Made by a program: the position numbers and the translations under genes
Shown here: piece after piece, positions 1 to 8,965 of the stretch
Numbering within the stretch: position 1 is the stretch's first letter
Layout: each line of letters starts with the position of its first letter
Assembly (NCBI RefSeq): GCF_040499845.1
Contig: NZ_CP159342.1
Coordinates: 4,774,001 to 4,838,000, forward strand
Source of the DNA: Micromonospora sp. CCTCC AA 2012012
GTDB taxonomy: Bacteria; Actinomycetota; Actinomycetes; Mycobacteriales; Micromonosporaceae
Length of the DNA stretch: 64,000 bases
Direction: 5' to 3'
The notes under the pieces: model-generated
Seen by the model: the letters and a program-made list of their open reading frames with translations, nothing else
Database searches by the model: none
Told to the model about the DNA's origin: nothing

Positions 1-2
1 CG

Positions 3-404
3 GCGGTCGAGCTGCTGCACACGTCGCTGCTGGTGCAGGCCACCGCCGCGATGCTGCGCGGCCGGGGCGAGCGGCGGGCGAAGGGCGGCAGCCGGCGCAC
101 CAAGGCGTACGACGAGTCGTTCCTCAACGCGTTCGCGCTGCGGATCGGGGAGCGGCTGCGGGCGGCCACCGAGGCGGCCGGTCAGGAGGCGGTGGCGGCG
201 CGGGGCGCGGACGCCCTGCTCCCGGTGCTGGCCGCCCGTTCCGACGCGGTCCGGGAGCGGCTCGACACGCTCTTTCCGGGGGTGACCCGGCACCGGCTGA
301 GCGTCCGGGACGCGGAGGGCTGGACGTCCGGCACGTCGGCGGCCGACCGGGCCTCGCTCGACGCCGGCGCTCCGGTCCGTCAGCAGGTACGCGGGCGTCG
401 CTGA
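3..404 (+). CDS. DUF2786-family protein, C-terminal part (5' end outside window)
   Basis: The reading frame is open from the first bases of the window, so the gene starts upstream. The visible 133 residues begin AVELLHTSLLVQAT, which resembles the region after the zinc-finger-like DUF2786 domain in actinobacterial proteins of that family. An Arg/Lys-rich stretch (RGERRAKGGSRRTK) and an Ala-rich helical segment follow. The N-terminal DUF2786 domain is not in the window, so the assignment rests on the C-terminal part alone. Function is unknown. It converges on the lipoprotein gene ending 7 bases later. Confidence 0.6.
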   Translation, partial: AVELLHTSLLVQATAAMLRGRGERRAKGGSRRTKAYDESFLNAFALRIGERLRAATEAAGQEAVAARGADALLPVLAARSDAVRERLDTLFPGVTRHRLSVRDAEGWTSGTSAADRASLDAGAPVRQQVRGRR

Positions 405-411
405 CCGACGG

Positions 412-915
412 TCAGACCCGGCACTGCTCGCTGAGCCGGGCCGGGATGCCGACGAAGGTCGAACTCAGCCACTTCACCGGGGTGGTGGAGGTGGCGCCCG
501 CGTCGATCTGCTTCGCGGTGGCGGCGATCAGCGACTTGATCTCCGGGTCCTGGGCGCGGGCGGCCTGCCCGCGTACGTCGTCGGCCAGGTCGGCCAGGTC
601 GACCTTGACCTCGGCGTTGATCTGTTCGGGGGTGAGGTCCCGCCGGGTGGCCGACGCGGAGTCCGCGGCGATCTCCTTGCTCTTCGTGATGATCAGCTTG
701 TCCACGGCGGCGCAGACCGCCACGGTGTTCGCCGCGTTCAGCGGCGACGCGGAGGGGGTGGCCGGCGGAGCGGCCTCGGTGACGGCGCTGGGGGTGGCGG
801 CGGCGGTGCTGCCGGCCGGTGCGGCTGTCCCGTCCGACCCGGTCGACTCGCAACCGGCGGCGAGCGCGGTCATCGTCACCAGGGCGGCGGCACGGATCAC
901 GGTGGTTCCGGTCAT
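412..915 (-). CDS. Putative lipoprotein of unknown function
   Basis: A 167-residue protein with a lipoprotein signal peptide: hydrophobic residues 8-20, then a lipobox (LAAGC) with Cys22. A Ser/Thr/Ala/Pro-rich linker of about 40 residues leads to a helical domain with two cysteines (Cys68, Cys165). It should be anchored to the outer face of the membrane. I do not recognise a named family; small secreted proteins of this architecture are common in Micromonospora. It lies upstream-to-tail with the csbD-like gene on the same strand. Confidence 0.75.
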   Translation of the reverse strand: MTGTTVIRAAALVTMTALAAGCESTGSDGTAAPAGSTAAATPSAVTEAAPPATPSASPLNAANTVAVCAAVDKLIITKSKEIAADSASATRRDLTPEQINAEVKVDLADLADDVRGQAARAQDPEIKSLIAATAKQIDAGATSTTPVKWLSSTFVGIPARLSEQCRV

Positions 916-993
916 CGTTCTCCCCGTACGTCGTCGGCCGGCGCAGCACGCCGGGCCGGCGATGGCCGGCCCGGCGGTGCGTGTGGTCGTACG

Positions 994-1167
994 TCAGCTC
1001 TTGAAAGCGTCCTTGATCTTCTCACCGGCCTGCTTGATGTTCGACTTGGCCTGGTCGTTACGGCCCTCGGCCTCGAGGCGCTCGTTGTCGGTGGCCCGAC
1101 CGAGGCCCTCCTTGACCTTGCCGGCGGTGTTCTCGGACGCGTTGTCGATCTTGTCGTCGATACCCAT
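994..1167 (-). CDS. CsbD family stress protein (57 aa)
   Basis: A 57-residue hydrophilic protein beginning MGIDDKIDNASENTAGKVKE, with the CsbD pattern of a short helix, the conserved 'AGKVKEGLGRATDNERLEAEGR' type core and a Lys-rich C-terminus (GEKIKDAFKS). The start ATG has a GGAG-type ribosome binding site. CsbD proteins are general stress proteins of unknown biochemical role. It lies between a lipoprotein gene and the copper ATPase gene and has its own start and stop, so it may be transcribed alone. Confidence 0.88.
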   Translation of the reverse strand: MGIDDKIDNASENTAGKVKEGLGRATDNERLEAEGRNDQAKSNIKQAGEKIKDAFKS

Positions 1168-1241
1168 TGCGAGCCTCCACTCCGCGGTTTCCGTTACGCC
1201 CGGAGATGTACCCCACCGCCCACCGGCTCAACCGTGCGTCG

Positions 1242-3494
1242 TCAACCGACCGGGCGGAAGCGCCGCAGCCGGAGGCTGTTGGCCACCACGAAGACCGACG
1301 AGAAGGCCATCGCGGCCCCGGCGATCATCGGGTTGAGCAGGCCGGTGGCGGCCAGCGGCAGGGCGGCCACGTTGTAGGCGAAGGCCCAGAACAGGTTGCC
1401 CTTGATGATCGCCAGGGTGCGCCGGGAGAGCCGGATCGCGTCCACGGCGGCCGTCAGGTCGCCCCGGACCAGGGTCAGGTCCGACGCCTCGATCGCCACG
1501 TCGGTGCCGGTACCCATGGCCAGGCCCAGGTCGGCCTGGGCGAGCGCGGCGGCGTCGTTGATGCCGTCGCCGACCATCGCCACGGTCCGCCCCTCCCCCT
1601 GGAGCCGCCGGACCACCTCCACCTTCTCGGCGGGCAGCACCTCCGCGGTCACCTGCTCGATGCCGACCTCGGCGGCCACCGCCCGGGCGACGGTGGCGTT
1701 GTCGCCGGTGAGCAGCACCGGGGTGAGCCCCAGCTCCCGCAGCCGGGCGATCGCCGCCCGGCTGGTCGGCTTGACCACGTCGGCCACCGCGAGGACCCCC
1801 CGGGCCCGGCCGTCCCAGCCGGCGAGGACCGCCGTCCGGCCCGCGGCCTCCGCCCCGGTCACCGCCCGCTCGACCTCCTCGGGTACGTCCAGACCCCGCT
1901 CCCGCAGCAGCCGCAGCCGCCCGACCACCAGGTCGCGGCCGTCGACCGCCCCGGTCACGCCGAGCCCTTCGAGGTTGGCGAAGCCGGTCACCGGCGGCAG
2001 GTCGCCGGCCTCGGCGGCACCGGCCGCGATCGCCTGGGCGATCGGGTGCTCGCTCGCCGCCTCCAGCGCGCCGGCCAGCCGGAGCAGCTCGTCGGCGTCC
2101 TGACCGGCGGCGGGGAGCACGTCGACCAGGGTCATCTTCCCGGTGGTGACGGTCCCGGTCTTGTCCAGCACCACGGTGTCGACCCGGCGGGTCGACTCCA
2201 GCACCTCGGGCCCCTTGATCAGGATGCCGAGCTGGGCACCCCGGCCGGTGCCGACCAGCAGCGCGGTCGGCGTGGCCAGGCCGAGGGCGCACGGGCAGGC
2301 GATGATCAGCACGGCCACCGCGGCGGTGAAGGCGGCGGTCGGCCCCGCGCCGGAGCCGAGCCACCAGCCCAGCGTGCCGACGGCCAGGGCGATCACGATC
2401 GGCACGAAGACCCCGGAGATCCGGTCGGCGAGCCGCTGCACGGCCGCCTTGCCGGTCTGCGCCGCCTCGACCAGCTTCGCCATCTGGGCGAGCTGGGTGT
2501 CCTGCCCGACCCGGGTGGCCCGGACGACCAGTCGTCCGCCCGCGTTCACGGTCGCGCCGACCACGGTGTCGCCGGGCCGGACCTCGACGGGTACCGACTC
2601 GCCGGTGAGCATGCTGGCGTCGACCGCGGAGGTGCCCTCGGCGACCACACCGTCGGTGGCGACCTTCTCGCCGGGCCGGACCACGAACCGGTCCCCCACC
2701 ACGAGCTGGTCGACCGGGATGCGGGTCTCCTGCCCGCCGCGCAGCACCGCGACCTCCTTGGCGCCCAGTTCCAGCAGGGCGCGCAGGGCGGCACCGGCGG
2801 TCCGCTTGGAGCGGGCCTCGAAGTAACGGCCGGCGAGGATGAAGACGGTGACCCCGGCCGCCGCCTCCAGATAGATGTTGCCGGCACCGTCGGTGCGGGT
2901 GATGTCGAAGCGGAACGGGTGGGTCATCCCGGGCATCCCGGCGTCGCCGAGGAAGAGCGCCCAGAGCGACCAGCCGAACGCGGCGAGGGTGCCGAGCGAC
3001 ACCAGGGTGTCCATGGTCGCCGCGCCGTGCCGCAGGTTGATCAGCGCAGCCCGGTGGAACGGCAGGCCGCCGTAGACGACGACCGGGGCGGCCAGGGTCA
3101 GCGAGGCCCACTGCCAGTAGGTGAACTGCCAGGCCGGGACCATGGCGAGCAGGATCACCGGCACGGCCAGCGCCACCGACACCCAGAGCCGGGTACGCAG
3201 GCCGCGCAGCTCGTCCACCGGCTCGACGGTCTCCGTCCCCGCCGACGAGGGCGGTGGCGGTACGACGGCCGTGTACCCGGTCTTCTCCACGGTGGCGATC
3301 AGATCCGCCGGGGCGACCTCGTCGGCGTACCGGACGGTGGCCTTCTCGGTGGCGTAGTTGACGGTGGCCTCGACGCCGTCCATCCGGTTGAGCTTCTTCT
3401 CGATCCGGGCGGCGCAGGAGGCGCAGGTCATCCCCCCGATCGTCAGTTCGATCAGGTTCGGCGCGACCGGCAGGGACCTGGCGGTCGATGTCAT
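1242..3494 (-). CDS. copA: Copper-exporting P1B-1-type ATPase CopA
   Basis: A 750-residue heavy-metal P-type ATPase that pumps Cu(I) out of the cytoplasm. An N-terminal HMA domain carries GMTCASC at residues 21-27. The membrane metal site is CPC near residues 400-402, the phosphorylation motif DKTGT is near 444-448, the SEHP motif near 480 and GDGIND near 641-646. A CPC motif with a Cys-x-x-Cys HMA domain is typical of Cu(+) exporters. It is the last gene of a likely copZ - secreted protein - copA run whose first promoter carries a CsoR-type operator, so copper induction is expected. Confidence 0.95.
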   Translation of the reverse strand: MTSTARSLPVAPNLIELTIGGMTCASCAARIEKKLNRMDGVEATVNYATEKATVRYADEVAPADLIATVEKTGYTAVVPPPPSSAGTETVEPVDELRGLRTRLWVSVALAVPVILLAMVPAWQFTYWQWASLTLAAPVVVYGGLPFHRAALINLRHGAATMDTLVSLGTLAAFGWSLWALFLGDAGMPGMTHPFRFDITRTDGAGNIYLEAAAGVTVFILAGRYFEARSKRTAGAALRALLELGAKEVAVLRGGQETRIPVDQLVVGDRFVVRPGEKVATDGVVAEGTSAVDASMLTGESVPVEVRPGDTVVGATVNAGGRLVVRATRVGQDTQLAQMAKLVEAAQTGKAAVQRLADRISGVFVPIVIALAVGTLGWWLGSGAGPTAAFTAAVAVLIIACPCALGLATPTALLVGTGRGAQLGILIKGPEVLESTRRVDTVVLDKTGTVTTGKMTLVDVLPAAGQDADELLRLAGALEAASEHPIAQAIAAGAAEAGDLPPVTGFANLEGLGVTGAVDGRDLVVGRLRLLRERGLDVPEEVERAVTGAEAAGRTAVLAGWDGRARGVLAVADVVKPTSRAAIARLRELGLTPVLLTGDNATVARAVAAEVGIEQVTAEVLPAEKVEVVRRLQGEGRTVAMVGDGINDAAALAQADLGLAMGTGTDVAIEASDLTLVRGDLTAAVDAIRLSRRTLAIIKGNLFWAFAYNVAALPLAATGLLNPMIAGAAMAFSSVFVVANSLRLRRFRPVG

Positions 3495-3508
3495 CGCGGC
3501 ACCTCCGT

Positions 3509-4459
3509 TCAGCTGTGTCCGTGACCCGGGGTGCCGTGGTCGGCCGCCGGGGTCGGGGCGGTGGTGGTGGTCGGCGCGGCCGGCTGCTCGCCGGCCACGA
3601 CGGTGAACTCCGCGGTGTGCACGGCGTCGCCGTGCCGGAAGTCCAGGAAGAGGCGGTAGGTGCCCGCCGAGGGCACCTCGGCGGAGAAGGTGACCGCCGG
3701 CCCGGCCGGGGTACGCCCGTCGCCGGGTGTGCCCTCCGGGTGCACGTGCAGGTACGCCAGGTCCCCCTGCCGCAGCGCCACCAGGTGCCCGTACGCGCCG
3801 AGGTAGGGCGCCAGGTCGGTGACCGGTCGCCCGTCCCGGCTGACGGTGAGGGTGAGCCGGCTGGTGCGGCCGGGCTGCGGCGCGCCGGTCAGGGTGACCG
3901 TGTAGCCGTCGACGGTGGTGCGGGTGGCCGGCGCGGGGAGCGGCCGGTCGGCCAGCGCACCGGGGACGGTCACGTCCACCCCGAGGGTCAGCGGTTGGCC
4001 GCCGCTCGGCGTGAAGTCGGCGAAGGCCCGCCAGACGCCGGGCCCGGCGAGCGGCGAGGCGACCCGCCAGGTGCCGTCGGCGGCCAGCTCCGGGTGGACG
4101 TGCCGGAAGCCGGAGAGGTCCCGACGGGCGACGATCAGGTGCATCCGCTCGTCGTGCGCCACGTCGAAGCGGGTGACCGGTGCGCCGTCCGGGCCGGTGA
4201 CCCGGAAGGCGAACTCCCCGGTGGGCGCGGTGACCGGTTGCAGGGTGTAGCCCCGGTCGGAGACGAGCAGGCCGCCGGGCAGGTGGGTGGGGGTGGCGCT
4301 GTCGGTCGCGTGGTCACCGTCGTGACCGGCGTCGGTGGCGTCGTGTCGGCTGGTGGCGACGGGGGCGCCGGGGCCGGCCACCTGACCGACCCCGTACGCC
4401 GCGCCGAACACCGCCGCGAGGCCGAGGGCGAAGCCGCTCAGCTTTGTCGCCGTGTTCAT
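3509..4459 (-). CDS. Secreted/membrane-anchored His-rich protein of the copper operon
   Basis: A 316-residue protein starting [13 protein letters not shown]. The frame extends 36 codons further upstream, but that part overlaps copZ, and this ATG has a GAGG site. Residues 8-27 form a signal/anchor helix, followed by a His/Asp-rich linker ([14 protein letters not shown]). Two beta-rich repeats each carry an HVHPE motif (FRHVHPE, YLHVHPE), and the C-terminus is His-rich ([10 protein letters not shown]). Proteins of this form often sit beside copA in actinobacteria. Metal binding outside the membrane is inferred from the His motifs and position, not known. Confidence 0.75.
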   Translation of the reverse strand: MNTATKLSGFALGLAAVFGAAYGVGQVAGPGAPVATSRHDATDAGHDGDHATDSATPTHLPGGLLVSDRGYTLQPVTAPTGEFAFRVTGPDGAPVTRFDVAHDERMHLIVARRDLSGFRHVHPELAADGTWRVASPLAGPGVWRAFADFTPSGGQPLTLGVDVTVPGALADRPLPAPATRTTVDGYTVTLTGAPQPGRTSRLTLTVSRDGRPVTDLAPYLGAYGHLVALRQGDLAYLHVHPEGTPGDGRTPAGPAVTFSAEVPSAGTYRLFLDFRHGDAVHTAEFTVVAGEQPAAPTTTTAPTPAADHGTPGHGHS

Positions 4460-4493
4460 CGTGCTACCTCGGTTCTCCGGGTGCTCGGACCCG

Positions 4494-4703
4494 TCACGCC
4501 CCGACGAGGTCGTAGCCGGCCTCGTCCACGGCGGCGCGGACGGTGTCCGTGTCCAACGGGCTCGCACTGGTGACGGTGACCTGGCCGGAGGCCAGTTCCA
4601 CCTGGACGTCCTCGACGCCCGGAATCGCGCTGATCTCGGTGCTGACCGCGTTGACGCAGTGCCCGCAGGTCATGCCCTGCACCTGGTATGTGGTGGTGGC
4701 CAT
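4494..4703 (-). CDS. copZ: CopZ-like copper chaperone (HMA domain)
   Basis: A 69-residue single HMA domain with MxCxxC metal motif GMTCGHC near residues 11-17 and the usual beta-alpha-beta-beta-alpha-beta length. I chose ATG at 4703 because it has a GGAGAG site; an upstream in-frame ATG at 4730 adds nine residues and has no better site. CopZ carries Cu(I) to CopA. It is the promoter-proximal gene of the minus-strand copper operon, divergent from csoR. Confidence 0.9.
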   Translation of the reverse strand: MATTTYQVQGMTCGHCVNAVSTEISAIPGVEDVQVELASGQVTVTSASPLDTDTVRAAVDEAGYDLVGA

Positions 4704-4746
4704 CGCACTCTCCTTCCCTGAGATTCCCATGCTATCCCCGTTACCG

Positions 4747-4763
4747 GTACCCCCTTGGGGTAT
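4747..4763. promoter_or_regulatory. Candidate CsoR operator 1 (copZ side)
   Basis: GTACCCCCTTGGGGTAT is a near-perfect 17-bp inverted repeat with the C-tract/G-tract form typical of CsoR sites. It lies 44 bp upstream of copZ in the copZ-csoR intergenic region. Binding of apo-CsoR here would block the copZ-copA promoter, and Cu(I) would release it. Confidence 0.75.
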
Positions 4764-4783
4764 CAGCTCGTCCGGACCCTACC

Positions 4784-4800
4784 ATACCCCCGAGGGGTAC
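4784..4800. promoter_or_regulatory. Candidate CsoR operator 2 (csoR side)
   Basis: ATACCCCCGAGGGGTAC is a second 17-bp inverted repeat, almost the same as operator 1 and 37 bp from it. It sits just upstream of the csoR -10 hexamer, as expected for autoregulation. Confidence 0.75.
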
Positions 4801-4802
4801 GC

Positions 4803-4808
4803 TATCCT
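4803..4808 (+). promoter_or_regulatory. csoR -10 hexamer (probable leaderless mRNA)
   Basis: TATCCT ends 7 nt before the csoR ATG at 4816, and no Shine-Dalgarno sequence lies between them. Transcription would begin at or next to the start codon. It adjoins operator 2. Confidence 0.5.
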
Positions 4809-4815
4809 CGACGTC

Positions 4816-5115
4816 ATGACCGCACCGACCACCCCCACCCGGGGCTACACCGCCAGCAAGGACCAGCTGCTCGCGCGCCTCCGCCGGATCGAGGGCCAGG
4901 TCCGCGGCATCGAGAAGATGGTCGACGACGACCGCTACTGCATCGACGTGCTCACCCAGATCTCCGCCATCCAGGCCGCCCTCGACAAGGTGGGTCTCGG
5001 CCTGCTCGACGGGCACGCCCGGCACTGCATGCACACCGGTGCCGCCGAGGGGCGCGCCGACGAGATGGCCAGCGAGATGATGGCCGCCGTCGGCCGGCTG
5101 ATGAAGCGCGGCTGA
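4816..5115 (+). CDS. csoR: CsoR copper-sensing transcriptional repressor
   Basis: A 99-residue all-helical DUF156 (CsoR/RcnR) protein. The Cu(I)-binding triad is present: Cys42 (YCIDVL), His67 and Cys71 (HARHC). The spacing of 25 and 4 residues is the same as in M. tuberculosis CsoR (Cys36/His61/Cys65), which argues for copper rather than nickel or formaldehyde sensing. It is divergent from copZ with two inverted-repeat operators between. The frame extends upstream through the operators, but the ATG at 4816 matches the family start. Confidence 0.95.
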   Translation: MTAPTTPTRGYTASKDQLLARLRRIEGQVRGIEKMVDDDRYCIDVLTQISAIQAALDKVGLGLLDGHARHCMHTGAAEGRADEMASEMMAAVGRLMKRG

Positions 5116-5256
5116 CCAGGACCTTCGGCCCGTACGCCGGGGTCGACCGGCCCGGCTCCGACCGCCCGGACCGCCGTAGATTCGGTGGTGGCGACCGGTA
5201 CCGGCGTCCCCGGCGCAGCGGACCGGCCGACCCGGCACGGACGGGAGGGCAGCCAG

Positions 5257-5472
5257 ATGATGTGGAACGGCCCGATGATGGGCTGGATGTGGATCTGGTC
5301 CCTGCTGGGGCTGGCGGTCCTGGCGATCCTGGCGTGGCTCGTGGTCCGACTGACCACCGCCCACCCGGACGCGGCCGGCGCCTCCTCGGCCCGGCACATC
5401 CTCGACGACCGGTACGCCCGCGGCGAGATCGACGAGGAGGAGTACCGGCGCCGTCGCGCCGGTCTCAACTGA
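5257..5472 (+). CDS. Small membrane protein with C-terminal SHOCT domain
   Basis: A 71-residue protein. The N-terminus is Met/Trp-rich (MMWNGPMMGWMW), one membrane helix spans about residues 14-32, and the C-terminal SHOCT motif reads LDDRYARGEIDEEEYRRRR. The ATG at 5257 has a GGGAGG site 7 nt upstream. SHOCT domains are short modules of unknown mechanism at protein termini. The Met-rich N-terminus and the position between csoR and a DUF305 lipoprotein suggest, but do not prove, a link to copper handling. Confidence 0.8.
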   Translation: MMWNGPMMGWMWIWSLLGLAVLAILAWLVVRLTTAHPDAAGASSARHILDDRYARGEIDEEEYRRRRAGLN

Positions 5473-5480
5473 CCCGACAC

Positions 5481-5520
5481 CGCCGGGTGCCCGGACCGCG
5501 TACGGCCCCGGCACCCGGCG
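5481..5520. terminator. Bidirectional hairpin terminator
   Basis: Arms CGCCGGGTGCC (5481-5491) and GGCACCCGGCG (5510-5520) pair perfectly over 11 bp, between the convergent SHOCT and DUF305 genes. Confidence 0.6.
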
Positions 5521-5528
5521 ACCCGGCC

Positions 5529-6179
5529 TCAGAGCCGGTCGAGGATCTTCCGCATGGTGTCGATCTCGCCCCGCTGGGCGGTGGCGATCCGCTCCGCGAG
5601 CGCCTTCGCGTCGGTGTCGACGCCCTTCGCGATCTCCTCCTTCGCCATGGTGATCGCGCCCTCGTGATGGGCGATCATCATGGTCAGGAACTGCCGGTCG
5701 AAGTCCGCGCCCGAGGCGGCCTTCAGCCTGCCCAGGTCGGCGTCGGACATCATGCCGGGCATGCCGTGGTCCATCCCCGGCATCGAGGTGCCGTGGCCGG
5801 CGCTCGCCGCGGGAGCCGGTGCCCCCCAGGCGCCGAGCCAGCCCGTCATCGTGGCGATCTCCGGGGCCTGGGCCGCCCGGATCTCGCCGGCCAGCTTCTT
5901 CACCTCCGGGTCGGCGGCCCGGCCGGCGGCCAGGTCGGCCATCTCCACGGCCTGCTGGTGGTGCGGGATCATCATCTGGGCGAACATCACGTCGGCGGCG
6001 CCGAACGAGGCCGAGGCTCCCGCCGAGGCGGTGGCGCCGGCGCTGGCACCCATGCCCGGCATGCCGTGGCCCGAGCCGGCCGGCGAGTCGTCGGCACCGC
6101 CACAGGCGGCCAGGGCGAGCGCGGTGACGGTGGTCGCGCCGGCCAGGGCGGCACGACGCGCGATGGTACGAGTGAACAC
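5529..6179 (-). CDS. DUF305 family lipoprotein
   Basis: A 216-residue ferritin-like four-helix protein. GTG at 6179 is preferred because it is followed directly by a signal peptide with lipobox LAACG; the frame is open 22 codons further upstream. DUF305 repeats appear as MFAQMMIPHHQQAVEMA and FLTMMIAHHEGAITMA, and a Met/His/Gly-rich linker (MPGMDHGMPGMM) joins the halves. DUF305 proteins are extracytoplasmic and often found with copper or silver resistance genes. The Met/His motifs and location fit a copper-binding role by inference. Confidence 0.88.
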   Translation of the reverse strand: MFTRTIARRAALAGATTVTALALAACGGADDSPAGSGHGMPGMGASAGATASAGASASFGAADVMFAQMMIPHHQQAVEMADLAAGRAADPEVKKLAGEIRAAQAPEIATMTGWLGAWGAPAPAASAGHGTSMPGMDHGMPGMMSDADLGRLKAASGADFDRQFLTMMIAHHEGAITMAKEEIAKGVDTDAKALAERIATAQRGEIDTMRKILDRL

Positions 6180-6254
6180 GGAACGACCTTTCGCTGTCGG
6201 AACGTACGCAACGGAACGGGACGCGGGCACCGGAGGTCCCCGCACCGGGCGTTC

Positions 6255-6707
6255 CTATCTGCGCAGCACCGACGCCGTCGCCAGGCGCAGCCCGACCGGC
6301 CGGGGCGGGGGCGCCCGGGGTCCCGACACCCCCGGTGACCCGGGAGCCGACGGCAGGCCGACCCCGCGCCGACGCAGCAGCACGACGACCAGCAGGACCA
6401 GCGCGAACCCGCCCAGCACGGCCAGGCAGACGCTCCACCCGACCGGGTCGCCTCCGGAGGGGGCGAGCGGAACGACTCCGGCGGCCAGGTCCACGACGTG
6501 ACCGGAGAGCCCGTCGGCAGTCAGGTCCGCGGCCATCCCGGCGAGGTGCTCCACCGGACGCGCGCCGGAGGCGGGTGTGCGCGACGCGTGCATGCCCGTG
6601 GCGTGCGTGCCCGAGGCGTGGGCGCCATGGCCCAGGGTGTGCATCGCGGCCAACCCGACCAGCGTGCAGAAGAGCAGCACGAGCCGCATCCACCGCCCCG
6701 TGGTCAC
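6255..6707 (-). CDS. Small membrane protein, DUF6153-like
   Basis: About 150 residues. A first membrane helix near the N-terminus (MRLVLLFCTLVGLAAMHTLG) is followed by a His/Ala-rich extracellular stretch (GHGAHASGTHATGMHAS), a second helix (VCLAVLGGFALVLLVVVLL) and an Arg/Pro-rich tail. This matches small DUF6153-type actinobacterial membrane proteins. GTG at 6707 lies behind GAGGGGGG; the frame is open to 6779, so the start is uncertain. It sits between the DUF305 and copB genes on the same strand, and the His/Met-rich loop suggests the metal theme. Confidence 0.65.
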   Translation of the reverse strand: MTTGRWMRLVLLFCTLVGLAAMHTLGHGAHASGTHATGMHASRTPASGARPVEHLAGMAADLTADGLSGHVVDLAAGVVPLAPSGGDPVGWSVCLAVLGGFALVLLVVVLLRRRGVGLPSAPGSPGVSGPRAPPPRPVGLRLATASVLRR

Positions 6708-6775
6708 GCCCCCCTCGCTCCGCACGCCCACCACGGTAGCGGCCCGGCGGCCGCCCGCCCCGGCGAACCACCCGG

Positions 6776-8809
6776 TCACTCGGGGGTGAGCCGCACCCGG
6801 CGCAGCAACTGGGCGTTCACCGCCACCACGATGGTCGAGGCGGACATCAGCACCGCCGCCACCGCCGGGCTCAACGCCACCCCGGCCCAGGCCAGCACGC
6901 CGGCCGCGAGCGGCAGCGCGACCACGTTGTAGCCGGCCGCCCAGGCCAGGTTCTGCACCATCTTCCGGTACGACGCCCGGGAGAGCCGGACCACGCCGGG
7001 CACCCCGCGCGGGTCCGAGGAGGCGAGCACCACCCCGGCCGACTCGATCGCCACGTCGGTGCCCGCCCCGATCGCGATGCCCACGTCCGCCCGGGCCAGC
7101 GCGGGGGCGTCGTTCACCCCGTCCCCGACCATCGCCACGGTCAGGCCCCGCCGCTGGAGTTCGGTGACCTTGGCGTCCTTGTCGGCCGGGAGCACCTCGG
7201 CGAAGACCTCGTCGACGCCGGGCCGGAACCCCAGGTCAGCGGCGACCGCGTCGGCGACCGGCCGGGCGTCGCCGGTGATCATGGCGATGGTCCGGACACC
7301 CAGCGCCCGCAGCTCGGCGATCGCCTCCCGGGCCTCGGGGCGGACCTCGTCGGCGAGGGCGAGCGCACCCAGCACGGTGTCCGGCAGCCGGACCAAATGC
7401 AGCACGGCCGAGCCCCGACCGGCCCAGCGCGCGGCGGCCGGGGCGAGTTCCTCGGGCAGTCGTACGCCCAGCTCACGCAGGAGCGCCGGGCCGCCGACGG
7501 CGTACTCGGCGCCCTCGACGGTGGCCTGCACACCGCAGCCCGGCAGCGACCGGAAGCCACTCGCCCGGGCCGGGCCGCCGGCCGACTCGGCGGCGGCGAC
7601 GATCGCCCGGGCGAGCGGATGTTCGCTGTCCGCCTCGACCCCGGCGGCCAACCGCAGCACCTCCGGCCCGGCCAGGCCCGCCGCCCCGGCCACGTCGGTG
7701 ACCACGTGCCGGCCCCGGGTCAACGTGCCGGTCTTGTCGAAGAGCACCGCGTCGACCGTACGCATCCGTTCCAGGGCCAGCCGGTCGCGCACCAGGATGC
7801 CGGAGCGGGCCGCCAGGGCGGTGGAGAGGGCGATGACCAGCGGAATGGCCAGGCCGAGCGCGTGCGGGCAGGCGATCACCAGCACGCTCACCGTCCGCAC
7901 CACCGCCTCGCCGACGTTGCCGAGCAGGCTCCAGACCAGCACGGTGGCCACGGCGGTGGCGACGGCGACATAGAACAGCCACGCCGCGAAGCGGTCGGCG
8001 AGCACCTGGGCCCGCCCGCTGGACTGCTGCGCCTGGGCGACCAGCCGCTGGATCCCGGCCAGGGTGGTCTCCTCGCCGAGCGCCTCCACCCGGACCCGGA
8101 TCGCCGAGTCGGTGGCGACGGTGCCCGCCACCACCCGGTCACCGACCGCGCGGGCGACCGGGCGGGACTCCCCGGTGATCATTGATTCGTCCAGCTCGGC
8201 ACCGCCGTCGGTGATCCGTCCGTCGGCCGGCACCCGGCCGCCGGGGCGGACCAGCACCACGTCGTCGAGGCGCAGCTGCCCGACCGGCACCCGCGCGACG
8301 GCCCCGTCCGGCCCGACCCGTTCCGCGTCGTCCGGCAGCAGCGCGGCCAACGCGGCCAACGCGCCCCGGGCCTGGCCGATCGCCTTCATCTCCTGCCAGT
8401 GGCCGAGCAGCATGATCGTTACCAGGGCCGCCAGCTCCCACCAGAAGTCCAGGTCGAACGCGCCCAGGCTGGTGGCCAGCGACGCGCCGTACGCGACGGT
8501 GATCGCCATCCCGATCAGCAGCATCATGCCCGGGGCGCGGTCCCGCACCTCCCGGACCGCGCCGACCAGGAACGGCCAGCCGCCCCACCAGAAGACCACC
8601 GAGCCGAGCACCGGCCCGACCAGCGCCCGGCCGGGAAACTCCAGCGAGTAGCCGAACCAGTCCATCACCATGTGGCTGGTCAGCACCACCGGCACGGTCA
8701 GCGCCAGGCAGAGCCAGAAGCGCCGCCGGAACATCTCCGGGTCGTGCCCGGCGTGCTTGTCGTGTCCGCCGTGCGCCTCGTGGCCGGCCGCCTGCCCGTG
8801 CTCCGCCAT
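6776..8809 (-). CDS. copB: CPH-type heavy-metal P-type ATPase (CopB-like)
   Basis: A 677-residue P1B-3-type ATPase. It has no HMA domain but a His-rich N-terminus (HGQAAGHEAHGGHDKHAGHD). The membrane site is CPH near residues 313-315, DKTGT near 357, SEHP near 395 and GDGVND near 560. CPH ATPases of this group export copper (Cu+ or Cu2+) or silver. ATG at 8809 has a GGAGG site; the open frame continues far upstream, but that part is antisense to the YibE/F gene. With copA it gives the cell two different copper pumps within 8 kb. Confidence 0.92.
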   Translation of the reverse strand: MAEHGQAAGHEAHGGHDKHAGHDPEMFRRRFWLCLALTVPVVLTSHMVMDWFGYSLEFPGRALVGPVLGSVVFWWGGWPFLVGAVREVRDRAPGMMLLIGMAITVAYGASLATSLGAFDLDFWWELAALVTIMLLGHWQEMKAIGQARGALAALAALLPDDAERVGPDGAVARVPVGQLRLDDVVLVRPGGRVPADGRITDGGAELDESMITGESRPVARAVGDRVVAGTVATDSAIRVRVEALGEETTLAGIQRLVAQAQQSSGRAQVLADRFAAWLFYVAVATAVATVLVWSLLGNVGEAVVRTVSVLVIACPHALGLAIPLVIALSTALAARSGILVRDRLALERMRTVDAVLFDKTGTLTRGRHVVTDVAGAAGLAGPEVLRLAAGVEADSEHPLARAIVAAAESAGGPARASGFRSLPGCGVQATVEGAEYAVGGPALLRELGVRLPEELAPAAARWAGRGSAVLHLVRLPDTVLGALALADEVRPEAREAIAELRALGVRTIAMITGDARPVADAVAADLGFRPGVDEVFAEVLPADKDAKVTELQRRGLTVAMVGDGVNDAPALARADVGIAIGAGTDVAIESAGVVLASSDPRGVPGVVRLSRASYRKMVQNLAWAAGYNVVALPLAAGVLAWAGVALSPAVAAVLMSASTIVVAVNAQLLRRVRLTPE

Positions 8810-8965
8810 GCCTCCACCATGCCGTCCCGCCACCCCGGTCGCAGCCGGTCCGGCCGGCCCGCCGTGGGCCCTGGCTACCATGCCTCGGGCGACCTGACCG
8901 GGTCCGGCGCGACACCCGACCGGTCCGGACCCGGAACACCGGCCGAGACCGTGGGGAGAACCAGC

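Noticed and set aside
1167..3524. A 785-codon open frame on the plus strand, opposite copA
   Set aside because: It is antisense to a clear P-type ATPase, its predicted protein is low-complexity Gly/Arg/His, and such frames are common in very GC-rich DNA.
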